In this document: positions 17,086 through 25,807 of the stretch, in pieces
How the letters are laid out: every line of letters begins with the position of its first letter
How positions within the stretch are numbered: position 1 is the first letter of the stretch
Assembly: GCF_000518685.1 (NCBI RefSeq)
Contig: NZ_JAEB01000001.1
Location: 248,001-312,000 of the forward strand
Origin: Eubacterium xylanophilum ATCC 35991
GTDB lineage: Bacteria > Bacillota > Clostridia > Lachnospirales > Lachnospiraceae
DNA: 64,000 nucleotides
Direction of reading: 5' to 3'
Translations under genes and position numbers: made by a program
Notes under the pieces: generated by a model
The model's database searches: none
Seen by the model: the letters and a program-made list of their open reading frames with translations, nothing else
Told to the model about the DNA's origin: nothing

Positions 17086-18361
17086 AGTTCTTTTAGATTG
17101 CGAATCTGGTGTAAGTGGTGATATGATTGTTGCGGCACTTATAGATCTTGGTGCCGATGTTGAAGTTTTAGATAAGGCATTGTCGTCAATGAAAGTGCAA
17201 GGCTTTCAGACCAAGGTGAGTCGAGTTAATAAAGGCGGAATTGATTGCTGTGACTTCGATGTCATACTCGATGCAGAGCATGAAAACCATGATCATGATA
17301 TGGAATATCTGTATGGACATCTTGACCATAATCACGAGCATGAGCATAATCATAATCACACACACAAGCATGATAGCGCAGAGGTTCATCGCCATCATCA
17401 TGGAGAACATAGAAATTTAGATGATGTTTATTCGATAATTAATGCTCTGGATATTACGGAAAATGCAAGAGATTTGGCAAAGAAGATTTTCTATATATTG
17501 GCTGAAGCTGAAGCTAAAGCTCATGGTAAAGAAATACAAGAAGTACATTTTCATGAAGTTGGAGCTATAGATTCTATTGTGGATATAGTTGCTGCTGCGG
17601 TATGCTTTGACAATCTTAAGATTGATTCGGTTATTGTCCCTTCAATCAGCGAGGGTAGTGGAAGTGTTAGATGCCAACATGGAATTCTTCCGGTACCTGT
17701 TCCGGCAGTGATGAATATTGCGACGAATTATAAGCTTCCCATCAAGCTTACAAAGAGAAAAGGTGAGCTGATTACACCTACAGGAGCCGCATTTGTTGCG
17801 GCAGTAATGTCTGAGAAAAATGTTCCGGATGTGATTGTCCCAAAGAAAATTGGAATCGGCGCAGGAAAGCGTGAATACGAGCAGGCGAGTATGGTGCGGG
17901 CTATTTTACTTGATGAGGAAGTAGAATCAGAATACATATGGAAAATCGAGTGCAATATCGATGACAGCACGGGCGAGGAACTAGGATATGTAGCTGAGAA
18001 GCTAATGAAAAAAGGTGCAAGAGATGTATATTACACCCCTATTTTTATGAAGAAAAATCGTCCTGCATGGTTACTTTCAGTGATTTGCGACGAACAAAAC
18101 ATGACCTATTTAGAAGATATTATATTTGCTGATACAACGACAATCGGAGTGAGAAAACAGAAGATGGCTAGACGAGTTCTTGCGAGAAAAATTGTCGATG
18201 TAGAGACAAAATATGGTATGGTTCAAGTTAAGGTATGTGAAAACGGGGGCGAAAAAAAGTATTATCCTGAATATGAGAGTGTAGCAAAGATCGCGAGAGA
18301 AGGCGATATTTCTCTTAGGGATATTTATATTGATGCAGTAAAAAATGCAAAAGAAGATTAG
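17078..18361 (+). CDS. larC: LarC, nickel insertion protein with His-rich segment
   Basis: 427 residues in one unbroken frame; in some lactobacilli larC is split by a programmed frameshift, here it is not. LarC inserts nickel into the bis-thiocarboxylate precursor, using CTP in known examples. N-terminal LLDCESGVSGDMIVAALIDLG and QEVHFHEVGAIDSIVDIV are family signatures. A His-rich stretch at about residues 67-112 with alternating His/Asp/Glu/Asn probably stores or delivers nickel. The C-terminal part (ECNIDDSTGEELGYVAEKL) is the LarC2 region. It is followed after 21 nt by an aldo/keto reductase. Confidence 0.94.
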   Translation: MSRVLLDCESGVSGDMIVAALIDLGADVEVLDKALSSMKVQGFQTKVSRVNKGGIDCCDFDVILDAEHENHDHDMEYLYGHLDHNHEHEHNHNHTHKHDSAEVHRHHHGEHRNLDDVYSIINALDITENARDLAKKIFYILAEAEAKAHGKEIQEVHFHEVGAIDSIVDIVAAAVCFDNLKIDSVIVPSISEGSGSVRCQHGILPVPVPAVMNIATNYKLPIKLTKRKGELITPTGAAFVAAVMSEKNVPDVIVPKKIGIGAGKREYEQASMVRAILLDEEVESEYIWKIECNIDDSTGEELGYVAEKLMKKGARDVYYTPIFMKKNRPAWLLSVICDEQNMTYLEDIIFADTTTIGVRKQKMARRVLARKIVDVETKYGMVQVKVCENGGEKKYYPEYESVAKIAREGDISLRDIYIDAVKNAKED

Positions 18362-18382
18362 ATTTTGAGAGGAGAAATTAGA

Positions 18383-19513
18383 ATGTCAAATATTGGATTA
18401 GAAGGAGACGTTAAAAAGCTTGGATTTGGACTTATGCGTCTTCCTAAAATAGGCGAGGAAATAGATGTGGAGCAGACCAAGAAAATGGTTGACATGTTTA
18501 TGGAGGCTAGATGCACTTACTTCGATACTGCATGGGCATATGCTGGAAGTGAAGTTGCGATGAGAAAGGCTTTGGTGGAGAGATACCCGAGAGAAAGTTT
18601 TACGGTGGCAACAAAGAATGCAGCATGGATAAATTGTAAGACAAGAGAGGATGCCATAAAGCAGTTTGAGACTTCTCTAGAGCAGTCCGGTGCGGGATAT
18701 TTTGACTTTTATCTTCTTCACAATCTCGGTCAGCAGAGAACTAAGGTGTTTGAGGACTTTGAGATGTGGGATTTTGTGAAAGAGATGAAGGCGGCAGGAA
18801 AGATAAGGCACATTGGTTTTTCTTTCCACTCTAATGCAGAGGAGTTAGAGGAAATCTTGAAGGCGCATCCGGAAGCAGAATTTGTTCAGTTACAGATAAA
18901 TTATGCAGACTGGGAAGATCCCGATATTCAATCAAAGCGCGTCTATGAGATGGCGAGAAAATATGGCAAGCCCGTTATAATCATGGAGCCGGTTAAGGGT
19001 GGCTTGTTGGCTAATCCGCCTGAGGGAGTTAAGCATGTATTAGATGCTTATAATCCTGATGTTTCATATGCTTCTTGGGCAGTGCGATTTGCGGCTAGCC
19101 TTGAAGGTGTATTTGTTGTATTATCCGGTATGAGTAACGTTGAGCAGATGGAGAATAATCTCTCATATATGACGGACTTCCAGAAACTCTCAAGTGATGA
19201 GTTGAAAGTAATAGAAGAGGCTAGGGCTGAGATTGCTAAAATTCCTTTGATTCCGTGTACAAAGTGCGATTATTGCGCTAAGGTATGTCCAAAGAATATT
19301 GGAATATCAGGAACATTTGATGCAATGAATCTTCTGAAAGTATATAATAACAAGGAGCGTGCGCAGAATCAGGAGCATAATACAGTTGTTTATCCGGGCA
19401 AAGGACGTGCAAATGAGTGTATCAAGTGTGGTAAATGTGAGGCTGCTTGTCCGCAGCATATAGCAATCAGGGAATATTTGTCTGAGGCAGCTGCGGCATT
19501 GGGGATGGAATAG
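18383..19513 (+). CDS. aldo/keto reductase with C-terminal 4Fe-4S motifs
   Basis: About 376 residues. The N-terminal TIM-barrel has KLGFGLMRLP, catalytic Asp and Tyr in FDTAWAYAGSE, Lys in ATKNA and His in YLLHNLG. The C-terminus has two cysteine clusters, CTKCDYCAKVCP and CIKCGKCEAACPQ, of the type found in Fe-S aldo/keto reductases of anaerobes. The physiological substrate is unknown. I use the ATG at 18383 because GAGGAG precedes it, rather than the TTG at 18365. It follows larC so closely that co-transcription with the cofactor genes is likely, but a need for the nickel cofactor is not shown. Confidence 0.9.
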   Translation: MSNIGLEGDVKKLGFGLMRLPKIGEEIDVEQTKKMVDMFMEARCTYFDTAWAYAGSEVAMRKALVERYPRESFTVATKNAAWINCKTREDAIKQFETSLEQSGAGYFDFYLLHNLGQQRTKVFEDFEMWDFVKEMKAAGKIRHIGFSFHSNAEELEEILKAHPEAEFVQLQINYADWEDPDIQSKRVYEMARKYGKPVIIMEPVKGGLLANPPEGVKHVLDAYNPDVSYASWAVRFAASLEGVFVVLSGMSNVEQMENNLSYMTDFQKLSSDELKVIEEARAEIAKIPLIPCTKCDYCAKVCPKNIGISGTFDAMNLLKVYNNKERAQNQEHNTVVYPGKGRANECIKCGKCEAACPQHIAIREYLSEAAAALGME

Positions 19514-19539
19514 AATAAAAGTGAAGTGAGGAAAATAAA

Positions 19540-20145
19540 ATGGAGACAAAAGAAAATAATATAAGAGGCACCGTGTCAAGTATAGCTTATGGAGGACTTA
19601 CGATTCTTCGTACAATGGTAATGCTAATTTGCATTTCCGGAATATTTGCCAACAGAAGACCGCATATAGTATGGTTGTTGTTGATAGCAGCAATTATTCT
19701 ATCGCCAATTATTCCAGGTATTTTCAAAAGGCGAAAAGAGAATAAGAAAAAAGTTGTTGCGAGTATTGTGACATTCTTTGTTGGTTTTATAATAATGATT
19801 GTATCGATGTTTATCTTGTCTGGGTTGAATATTGATGAGAGAGAAGTTCTCTCTATGGTCACGAAGGATGTCAATAATTCCATTCCAGGAGAAGTTAACA
19901 TTGATGATTACAAGATTACAGACCAGCATAAAAATGCGAGTACAATCAATGCCAAGATAACAGTATCCTTTTCCGCAACGATTAAGGACAAAAGAGAGCG
20001 CCATAATTGGTGCTATGAAGTGAAGTATGACAGACTGGAAGATATATATGGAATTACACCATATACTAGGGATGGGGAAAAGGTTGATCTGAAGAAGTTA
20101 TATGGGGCTCACAAAGTGGAGACAGGTAGTGCTGAGAATAAGTAG
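19540..20145 (+). CDS. membrane protein of unknown function
   Basis: 201 residues with three hydrophobic segments (about 17-37, 43-58 and 71-95), a basic KRRKENKKK loop between the second and third, and a polar C-terminal domain (about 100-201) that is probably outside the membrane. No motif that names a family was seen. It has GAGG before the ATG, follows the aldo/keto reductase by 26 nt, and ends at a strong terminator, so it is likely the last gene of the lar transcript. Confidence 0.75.
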   Translation: METKENNIRGTVSSIAYGGLTILRTMVMLICISGIFANRRPHIVWLLLIAAIILSPIIPGIFKRRKENKKKVVASIVTFFVGFIIMIVSMFILSGLNIDEREVLSMVTKDVNNSIPGEVNIDDYKITDQHKNASTINAKITVSFSATIKDKRERHNWCYEVKYDRLEDIYGITPYTRDGEKVDLKKLYGAHKVETGSAENK

Positions 20146-20186
20146 TAGTGCTAGGATGTATAATTAATTGAATATACTTATATTAA

Positions 20187-20216
20187 GGGGCTGTCGCGCT
20201 AAGACAGCCCCTTTTG
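20187..20216. terminator. terminator GGGGCTGTC/GACAGCCCC
   Basis: GGGGCTGTC (20187-20195), a 7-nt loop and GACAGCCCC (20203-20211) followed by TTTT. It lies between convergent genes. The same 5' half and loop recur at 41786-41806 after argH, where the 3' half is broken. Confidence 0.9.
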
Positions 20217-20220
20217 TCAA

Positions 20221-22194
20221 CTACAGCTTATAACTAATTATTTCATCGCTATTATTTACATCTACTACATAGAAGTATTCGCCAATTCTAATGCCTCGAA
20301 CGTCTTCCACATCATAGGTTTTTTTGAGCCTATCAGCGTGAAGAGTGTTCAATTTGCCATTTTTGTAGTTAAATACTGTATACCATACGCCGTTTTGGCT
20401 GGATGGATTGATGTCAGTTGAATTATCTGTGGCCATACCAATCAGCATGCGTTCTTCGTCGACAAATATTGCTTTATGGTTCTCACTTGCAGACAAATAA
20501 GTTTCTTTGAATTCTTTTGTGAGCTTTTCTTTGACACCACCGTTCGGGGCAATGTCGAACAAGGATAGTTTTATGTTTGCATTACCGGATTCTCCAATTC
20601 CAAGTAACATATCTTTGCCGAAGTTGTGAAGATAGTTTGAGAAACCTGGAAGCTTTAATTCCGATAATAGTTTTGGATTCTTGGCATCTTTGATATCTAC
20701 AGCAAATACGGGATCTGTATTTCTATATGTAACAAAATATGCGATATTGTCAATATAATACGATGAATATATAGTTTCTGTAACTCCTAGATTATTTATA
20801 AAACCTTGGAGTTTTAGTTTCTTATCCATCACACAAAGGCCGTTAGAAGTGCCTCTGCGGTCGCCTGTAGTGGTATATACATATATAAAATTACCATTGT
20901 ATTCGTGCATATAATACGGACTATTTATCATTCCATCTACAACAGTATCTGCCTCAAAGTTAAACTCTCCATCTTTATATGAGTACTTTGTTATGCTGCT
21001 TCCGTTGGTACGTCTCTTAACAGTTGATTTGTTTTCCCTCATTATGAGGTAGATATTCTCAGTTCCCATATAATATGTATTAAAGGAACCGAGTAAGGCA
21101 ATTTTATCAGAAAAATGTTCCGCTCCGGAGATATCAAGGCTAGTGACAACCGAGTATGAGTGAGAAGGAGTCGAGCCAACAAAGAGTACTTTTTCAGGCT
21201 TGATTAAGTCTCCGTCGATGGATGGGACGAATTCATCTGGCTTATCCGGTACACAATCGTATGAGAATGTTTCATAAGATGTGTAAGTATAGAGATAGTT
21301 TCCGACTAACCTGGTGGTTCGGAATGTTCCGTCCTGTATATGCTCTTTTACCAGCTTAGGAGAGGAAATATCCGATATGTCATATACGCTAATTATTGTT
21401 TCGTAAGAAGGAACTATGTAGTCAAATCTTGTTTTCTTCTTGTTTTGATCTTTGCGTTCCTTCATGCGAGAACCTATCACTACAAGCTTACTATCTTTGA
21501 TATGAATCTCATCACAATAAATATCATCTAGCATAATCCTTGAAAGGCGTTCTGTCTTACCATCGTTGGCATTATGGATATTGATACATGCGCCTGTAGG
21601 AGTTTTGCCGATAGTATAGATATATTTTCCGTCAGTCTTGACAATATCTCCTTCCATAACTCCCTTGACTTGGGTGTCGGTCTCAGAGTAGCTGCTTTGT
21701 GAGCTAGATGATTTGCTATCATCATTAGTTGCGGCATCACCTGCATTTTCCTGGATTTCAGCGCTTCTCTCTTCTATGTTACTGTTGGATTTGAAGGTAA
21801 TTCTATCTGCTTCATCATCCATTACTTGACTATAGTGCTTATTAGTGGTATTTATGATATCTGAGATGTCCTCGTAGGATTTGGCGTATTTGGAGTTCAC
21901 ATGTTCGCTTGAATCACTGCTGTCTGCTAATTTTGTTGGGGCTAATGTTTGGTTAATGGAATTTGATCCGATAATCATTCGTCCCACAGTTCCGATAACT
22001 AGGACACCGAGGAAGCAGGCTGCAAGAACGCCAAGAACTTTCGTGGCGGAATATTTGCTCTTAACTTTTGTGTTTTTGAGCTTTTCTTCCATATTATCCG
22101 GTGAGAGAGAATCTGGAACCGGATGAGACATGGTTTCTTCTTTGATTTTTTCGATTACTTCTTTGTTGTAATCTACTTTATTTTCGTTATTCAT
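20221..22194 (-). CDS. membrane-anchored beta-propeller protein, likely partner of the ECF sigma factor
   Basis: 657 residues. The first 50 or so residues are polar and cytoplasmic, one hydrophobic segment follows (about 52-76), and the rest is extracytoplasmic. From about residue 175 the protein shows the beta-propeller domain family PF09826: TQVKGVMEGDIVKTDGKYIYTIG is its typical opening, then repeated blade-like strands such as KLVVIGSRM and YYIDNIAYFVTYRNTDP. The gene begins 15 nt after the ECF sigma gene. A short cytoplasmic tail plus one membrane helix next to an ECF gene suggests it senses an outside signal and holds the sigma factor (inference; no ASD or zinc motif was seen). Confidence 0.85.
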   Translation of the reverse strand: MNNENKVDYNKEVIEKIKEETMSHPVPDSLSPDNMEEKLKNTKVKSKYSATKVLGVLAACFLGVLVIGTVGRMIIGSNSINQTLAPTKLADSSDSSEHVNSKYAKSYEDISDIINTTNKHYSQVMDDEADRITFKSNSNIEERSAEIQENAGDAATNDDSKSSSSQSSYSETDTQVKGVMEGDIVKTDGKYIYTIGKTPTGACINIHNANDGKTERLSRIMLDDIYCDEIHIKDSKLVVIGSRMKERKDQNKKKTRFDYIVPSYETIISVYDISDISSPKLVKEHIQDGTFRTTRLVGNYLYTYTSYETFSYDCVPDKPDEFVPSIDGDLIKPEKVLFVGSTPSHSYSVVTSLDISGAEHFSDKIALLGSFNTYYMGTENIYLIMRENKSTVKRRTNGSSITKYSYKDGEFNFEADTVVDGMINSPYYMHEYNGNFIYVYTTTGDRRGTSNGLCVMDKKLKLQGFINNLGVTETIYSSYYIDNIAYFVTYRNTDPVFAVDIKDAKNPKLLSELKLPGFSNYLHNFGKDMLLGIGESGNANIKLSLFDIAPNGGVKEKLTKEFKETYLSASENHKAIFVDEERMLIGMATDNSTDINPSSQNGVWYTVFNYKNGKLNTLHADRLKKTYDVEDVRGIRIGEYFYVVDVNNSDEIISYKL

Positions 22195-22209
22195 ATTATC
22201 ATCCTTTCA

Positions 22210-22716
22210 TCATTTATCAAGTTTTGTTCTCAGTTTTGCAAATGCTCGACTCTTGATGGATCTCACGCTTCCCTCTTTCTTTCCGATGGCCGTGCCTATT
22301 TCGCGGCTGTTGTAACCTGCAAAGATGGAAAGAGTGACCACGAGCCTTTCTTCGGGTTCGAGAATTGCCAGAGTTTCAGCGACGAAGGAGTTTGAGAAAC
22401 CATCGTCTGTCGTTGATTCCTCCTGAGCACCGACATCTTCGATAAAAAGCTCCTTCTGTCGGCAAAGTCGTCTGCACTCATTGGCAGTTATCTGGAATAT
22501 CCAACTCTTAAATGAACTGCTACGTCTGAGTTTTTTTAGATTTTCATATGCTTTTAAAGTGGCTCCGCTGACGGCGTCTTCGGCTTTGTGTTCATCTCCT
22601 GTCATACTCAGGGAAAAGTAATATAAATCCTTATAATACTTTTCATAGAGTTTGGCGAAGGCATGAACATCGCCGGCCTTGGCTTGCTCCACATATGCCC
22701 ATTCTGAATTTGTCAT
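22210..22716 (-). CDS. ECF-type RNA polymerase sigma factor
   Basis: 168 residues. Sigma region 2 spans EKYYKDLYYFSLSMTGDEHKAEDAV and KSWIFQITANECRRLCR; region 4 spans LEPEERLVVTLSIFAGYNSREIGTAIG with the helix-turn-helix KKEGSVRSIKSRAFAKLRTKL. Extracytoplasmic-function sigma factors direct RNA polymerase to stress or envelope promoters and are normally held by a membrane anti-sigma protein, here presumably the beta-propeller protein encoded 15 nt downstream. GGAGG lies at good spacing before the ATG. A possible autoregulated promoter is at 22748-22777. Confidence 0.93.
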   Translation of the reverse strand: MTNSEWAYVEQAKAGDVHAFAKLYEKYYKDLYYFSLSMTGDEHKAEDAVSGATLKAYENLKKLRRSSSFKSWIFQITANECRRLCRQKELFIEDVGAQEESTTDDGFSNSFVAETLAILEPEERLVVTLSIFAGYNSREIGTAIGKKEGSVRSIKSRAFAKLRTKLDK

Positions 22717-22747
22717 AAAGCACCTCCATTTTTTATACTTTCATAGA

Positions 22748-22777
22748 TTAGATTCGAAAGTACTCAGAAACGTTGCA
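22748..22777 (-). promoter_or_regulatory. candidate ECF-type promoter of the sigma operon
   Basis: On the minus strand TGCAACG (22777-22771), 14 nt and CGAATCTAA (22756-22748) resemble ECF promoters (AAC in the -35, CG at the start of the -10). A palindrome AATTTGAT-N6-ATCAAATT (22781-22802) lies just upstream. This is pattern reading, not proof. Confidence 0.4.
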
Positions 22778-22921
22778 AGAAATTTGATAATACCATCAAA
22801 TTATATCATAAAAAGATGTTAAATGTAAATGAAACTGACTATTTGTAAACATGAAAAGTGGATATAAATAAAGTTTTTGACCCCAATACCCTAAAAAAAT
22901 AAAGTTTCTGTACCAGAAATC

Positions 22922-22949
22922 TTGACATAACAAAAAAAGATAGTATAAT
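22922..22949 (+). promoter_or_regulatory. promoter of dapL
   Basis: TTGACA (22922-22927), a 16-nt spacer and TATAAT (22944-22949): consensus elements about 50 nt before the dapL start. Confidence 0.85.
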
Positions 22950-23002
22950 AGCAAGTGTGAAGTTAGATTTCGTGATAAGAAATGATCGAAAGGAGATTAC
23001 GA

Positions 23003-24193
23003 ATGTTAAAAGTCAATAAGAATTATGCAAATTTGAAAGAAAGCTATTTGTTTGCGGGAATCGCCAAGAGAGTCAATGAATATAGTGCTTCGAATCCAGA
23101 CGCGGATATTATTCGAATGGGAATCGGAGATGTTACACTTCCACTGTGTGACGCGGTTATAGATGGACTTCACAGCGCAGTTGATGAGATGTCAAAAGCC
23201 GAGAGTTTTAAGGGATATGGTCCAGAACAGGGATATGGCTTTTTGCAGGATAGTATTAAAGCATATTATAAGAAGAATGGCGTTGAGCTCGATACAACAG
23301 AGATCTTTGTATCAGACGGAGCTAAGAGCGATGTTGGAAATATCTTAGATATCTTTGATAAGGAAAACTTGGTTCTCGTTCCGGATCCTGTTTATCCTGT
23401 TTATGTAGATACCAATACGATGGATGGCCGTGAGATCAAGTATATGAATGCCAATGAAGACAATAAGTTTGTGCCGGATCCCGATGAATCCATCGATGCA
23501 GATATTATCTATATTTGCTCCCCTAACAATCCAACGGGTGCAGCATATGATTATGAGGGACTTAAGAAGTGGGTGGATTATGCCAATGCCAGAGGTGCTG
23601 TGATTCTCTACGATGCTGCTTATGAGGCGTTTATCACAGAGGAAAATGTTCCGCGAAGTATATTTGAAATAGAAGGTGCCAGAACTTGTGCTATAGAGTT
23701 TTGTTCACTTTCTAAGACCGCTGGATTTACGGGAACTAGATGTGGATATACAGTGATTCCTCATGAGTTAGAGAGAGAGGGAATGTCTCTCAACAAGATG
23801 TGGCTACGACGTCAGACAACCAAATTCAATGGAACATCCTATATTGTACAAAAGGGTGCTTCATGTGTATTTTCAGAAGAGGGCCAGAAGCAGATTCAGG
23901 AAAACATCGAGTATTATAGAGAAAATGCTAAGATCATAATGGAGACATTAGACCGCCTCGGAATATTTTACACAGGTGGTAAGAATTCACCATATATCTG
24001 GCTCAAGTGTCCTAATGATATGAAGTCATGGGATTTCTTCGATCTTTTGTTGGAGAAGGCCAATGTGGTTGGAACTCCCGGCGAGGGATTTGGTGAGAAT
24101 GGAGAGGGATTCTTCAGGTTGACATCCTTCTCAAATCATGAAAATACCAAGGAAGCCATGGCAAGACTTGAGAAGCTTATAAGCGAGATGTAA
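23003..24193 (+). CDS. dapL: LL-diaminopimelate aminotransferase
   Basis: About 396 residues, a class I PLP-dependent aminotransferase. DapL converts tetrahydrodipicolinate directly to LL-diaminopimelate for lysine and peptidoglycan synthesis. Family marks are the N-terminal YLFAGIAKRVNEYSASNPDADIIRMGIGDVT, FKGYGPEQGY, FVSDGAKSD, YICSPNNPTGA and the PLP lysine in CSLSKTAGFTGTRCGY. The start is the ATG at 23003 with AAAGGAG; an earlier in-frame ATG at 22982 lies before that site. Its stop codon directly abuts the stop of the convergent glycosylase gene. Confidence 0.94.
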   Translation: MLKVNKNYANLKESYLFAGIAKRVNEYSASNPDADIIRMGIGDVTLPLCDAVIDGLHSAVDEMSKAESFKGYGPEQGYGFLQDSIKAYYKKNGVELDTTEIFVSDGAKSDVGNILDIFDKENLVLVPDPVYPVYVDTNTMDGREIKYMNANEDNKFVPDPDESIDADIIYICSPNNPTGAAYDYEGLKKWVDYANARGAVILYDAAYEAFITEENVPRSIFEIEGARTCAIEFCSLSKTAGFTGTRCGYTVIPHELEREGMSLNKMWLRRQTTKFNGTSYIVQKGASCVFSEEGQKQIQENIEYYRENAKIIMETLDRLGIFYTGGKNSPYIWLKCPNDMKSWDFFDLLLEKANVVGTPGEGFGENGEGFFRLTSFSNHENTKEAMARLEKLISEM

Positions 24194-25006
24194 TCACTTT
24201 CCGTGAGTCATGTAATAGAAAGCATATTGCTGCATGACACCGGCGATATCCCCGTATTTTACGAAGGGATTGGTGCCGTTATATTCGTTATCAATTAGGC
24301 GTTGGATCCATACGTCGACAGGTGCGAGACTTTTTCTTCCATAGGAGAAGAGAGCCACGCAGTTTGCGACTTTGTCTCCGACGCCTTTTATTGTCTTTAG
24401 TTGATTTATTAATTCGTCATCGTCAAGCGCTTCGAGTTCGTTCAGCTTGATATCTTTGTCTGCAACTTTTTGAGCGGCATCTATAATATATCCTGTTCGG
24501 TATCCCAGACCACATCTGTTTATATCATCGAAGCTGGCGTTTAGTACGGCTTCGGGAGTTGGAAAGGAGTATATCTCTTCGTACTCGGTTGTATATTTTT
24601 GTCCGAGAAGTTCTGAGAGTTTCTCGATGGAACTCTTAATTGCCGGAATATTTTTCCTCTGGGATATGATAAATGAAATAAGGGTTTCGAAGTGTGGTTG
24701 TGCTAGAAGTCTGATGCCTGCGCCGAAGTCGCTGGCGTTATGCATAAAAGGGTCGTCGACTATTGACTTGCGAATCTTGCTGTAATTTGTTCCCAAGTCG
24801 AAAAATGGTGTCCAAATATTTGTCCAATCGGCTTCGGAACAGTCTACTTCGAATTTGTTTTCTTCTATTTTCTTGATATATAAAATCTTATCATCCAATA
24901 TAAATCGAAAAAGACCAGGGAAATCTGTTAGTTCCTTGGCGCGAAAACACTGGCCGCTGTATTCTATTTTCTTGAGGTCAAAATCATCTTTTATAGTAAT
25001 TATCAA
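24194..25006 (-). CDS. 8-oxoguanine DNA glycosylase, OGG1-type
   Basis: 270 residues. Base-excision repair enzyme that removes 8-oxoguanine and nicks the backbone. The N-terminal region (about 1-90, with GQCFRA) is the OGG_N-type domain. The helix-hairpin-helix GPD domain follows with RKNIPAIKSSIEKL, the hairpin KGVGDKVANCVALFSYGR with the Schiff-base Lys212, and Asp231 in APVDVWIQR. Bacterial OGG1-type enzymes of this kind occur in Clostridia. It is transcribed leftward 12 nt after the SprA-like gene and ends exactly against dapL, leaving no room for a separate terminator. Confidence 0.92.
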   Translation of the reverse strand: MIITIKDDFDLKKIEYSGQCFRAKELTDFPGLFRFILDDKILYIKKIEENKFEVDCSEADWTNIWTPFFDLGTNYSKIRKSIVDDPFMHNASDFGAGIRLLAQPHFETLISFIISQRKNIPAIKSSIEKLSELLGQKYTTEYEEIYSFPTPEAVLNASFDDINRCGLGYRTGYIIDAAQKVADKDIKLNELEALDDDELINQLKTIKGVGDKVANCVALFSYGRKSLAPVDVWIQRLIDNEYNGTNPFVKYGDIAGVMQQYAFYYMTHGK

Positions 25007-25018
25007 TTTGAAACTCCT

Positions 25019-25564
25019 TTATATACCGTGATCAAAGTTGTTGCCCATGAGAGAATTTTTCTTGATGTTAGAGATGTTCTGGTTGAATTTATTGGCATTG
25101 CTATCGCCAATAGTGGTCTTCATCTGAGTTCTTGTGACGCCACCAGCAACATAGATGCGTCCGCATTCAGGGCATACTGCGGTATGTAATGATACAGAGC
25201 TAGATATTAGTTCTTTGTTCTCTTTGGTTGCCTCTTGTCTGGCATTTGCAACATGTTCCTGTTCATGGCCCATGACAACCGCACCGGATACGTTCGGGTC
25301 GATATGACCAGGCGTCTTGAATGAGACATCTCCCTCGTTGGAACCGTCTACATACTTTCGCTCTTTGCATGTCTGGCATTCTTCCTTGCCAACTTTTTTG
25401 TCTCCTGATGTGGCATTGGTAGAGGGACTTCCATCGATGGAACTCTCGTTTGGGAGAGCACCTTGGTCGACCGGCTTTGTTTTGTCGGGTTCAGTAGGTG
25501 AGTTAGCACCTAGCCCGTTATATGAAACATAGCTTGTTCCGCTATCTATTCCGTAAATACCCAT
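25019..25564 (-). CDS. SprA-related putative metalloprotease
   Basis: 181 residues with no signal peptide. The middle holds CQTCKERKYVDGSNEGDVSF, then VVMGHEQEHVANARQEA, and later a CPECGRIYVAGG motif. CxxCxxRxYxDGS followed by a HEQEH zinc-binding-type motif is the pattern of the SprA-related family (PF12118, from memory). An HExxH-like motif suggests a metallopeptidase, but activity of the family is not established to my knowledge. The N-terminal third is low-complexity (Pro/Thr/Ser/Asn). It lies 12 nt upstream of the glycosylase gene in the same direction. Confidence 0.75.
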   Translation of the reverse strand: MGIYGIDSGTSYVSYNGLGANSPTEPDKTKPVDQGALPNESSIDGSPSTNATSGDKKVGKEECQTCKERKYVDGSNEGDVSFKTPGHIDPNVSGAVVMGHEQEHVANARQEATKENKELISSSVSLHTAVCPECGRIYVAGGVTRTQMKTTIGDSNANKFNQNISNIKKNSLMGNNFDHGI

Positions 25565-25690
25565 AGAATCACCCTTTCATAAAAAAAGAAGTTGTAGTGA
25601 TTGTTTATGTTCATTGTATCGAAAAATGGGGGAAAATTCAATATCAAATTTTATTGTTGTAACCTGGTTGTGACTATGGTAGCCATGCAC

Positions 25691-25720
25691 TTGACATACC
25701 ACCATATAGAGTGGTAAAAT
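25691..25720 (+). promoter_or_regulatory. promoter of the surface-polymer operon with a palindrome in the spacer
   Basis: TTGACA (25691-25696), an 18-nt spacer and TAAAAT (25715-25720). The palindrome TACCAC (25697-25702) N8 GTGGTA (25711-25716) fills the spacer, a position typical of a repressor or activator site. The remaining intergenic sequence (25565-25807) is AT-rich without other signals. Confidence 0.6.
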
Positions 25721-25807
25721 ATAAAATGGTATGCCATGTATAGTATTTCATGGGTGGAATGAGAAAAAATCGTGGTTTGCCATTTGGTTGAAATGGAGGG
25801 ATTACAA

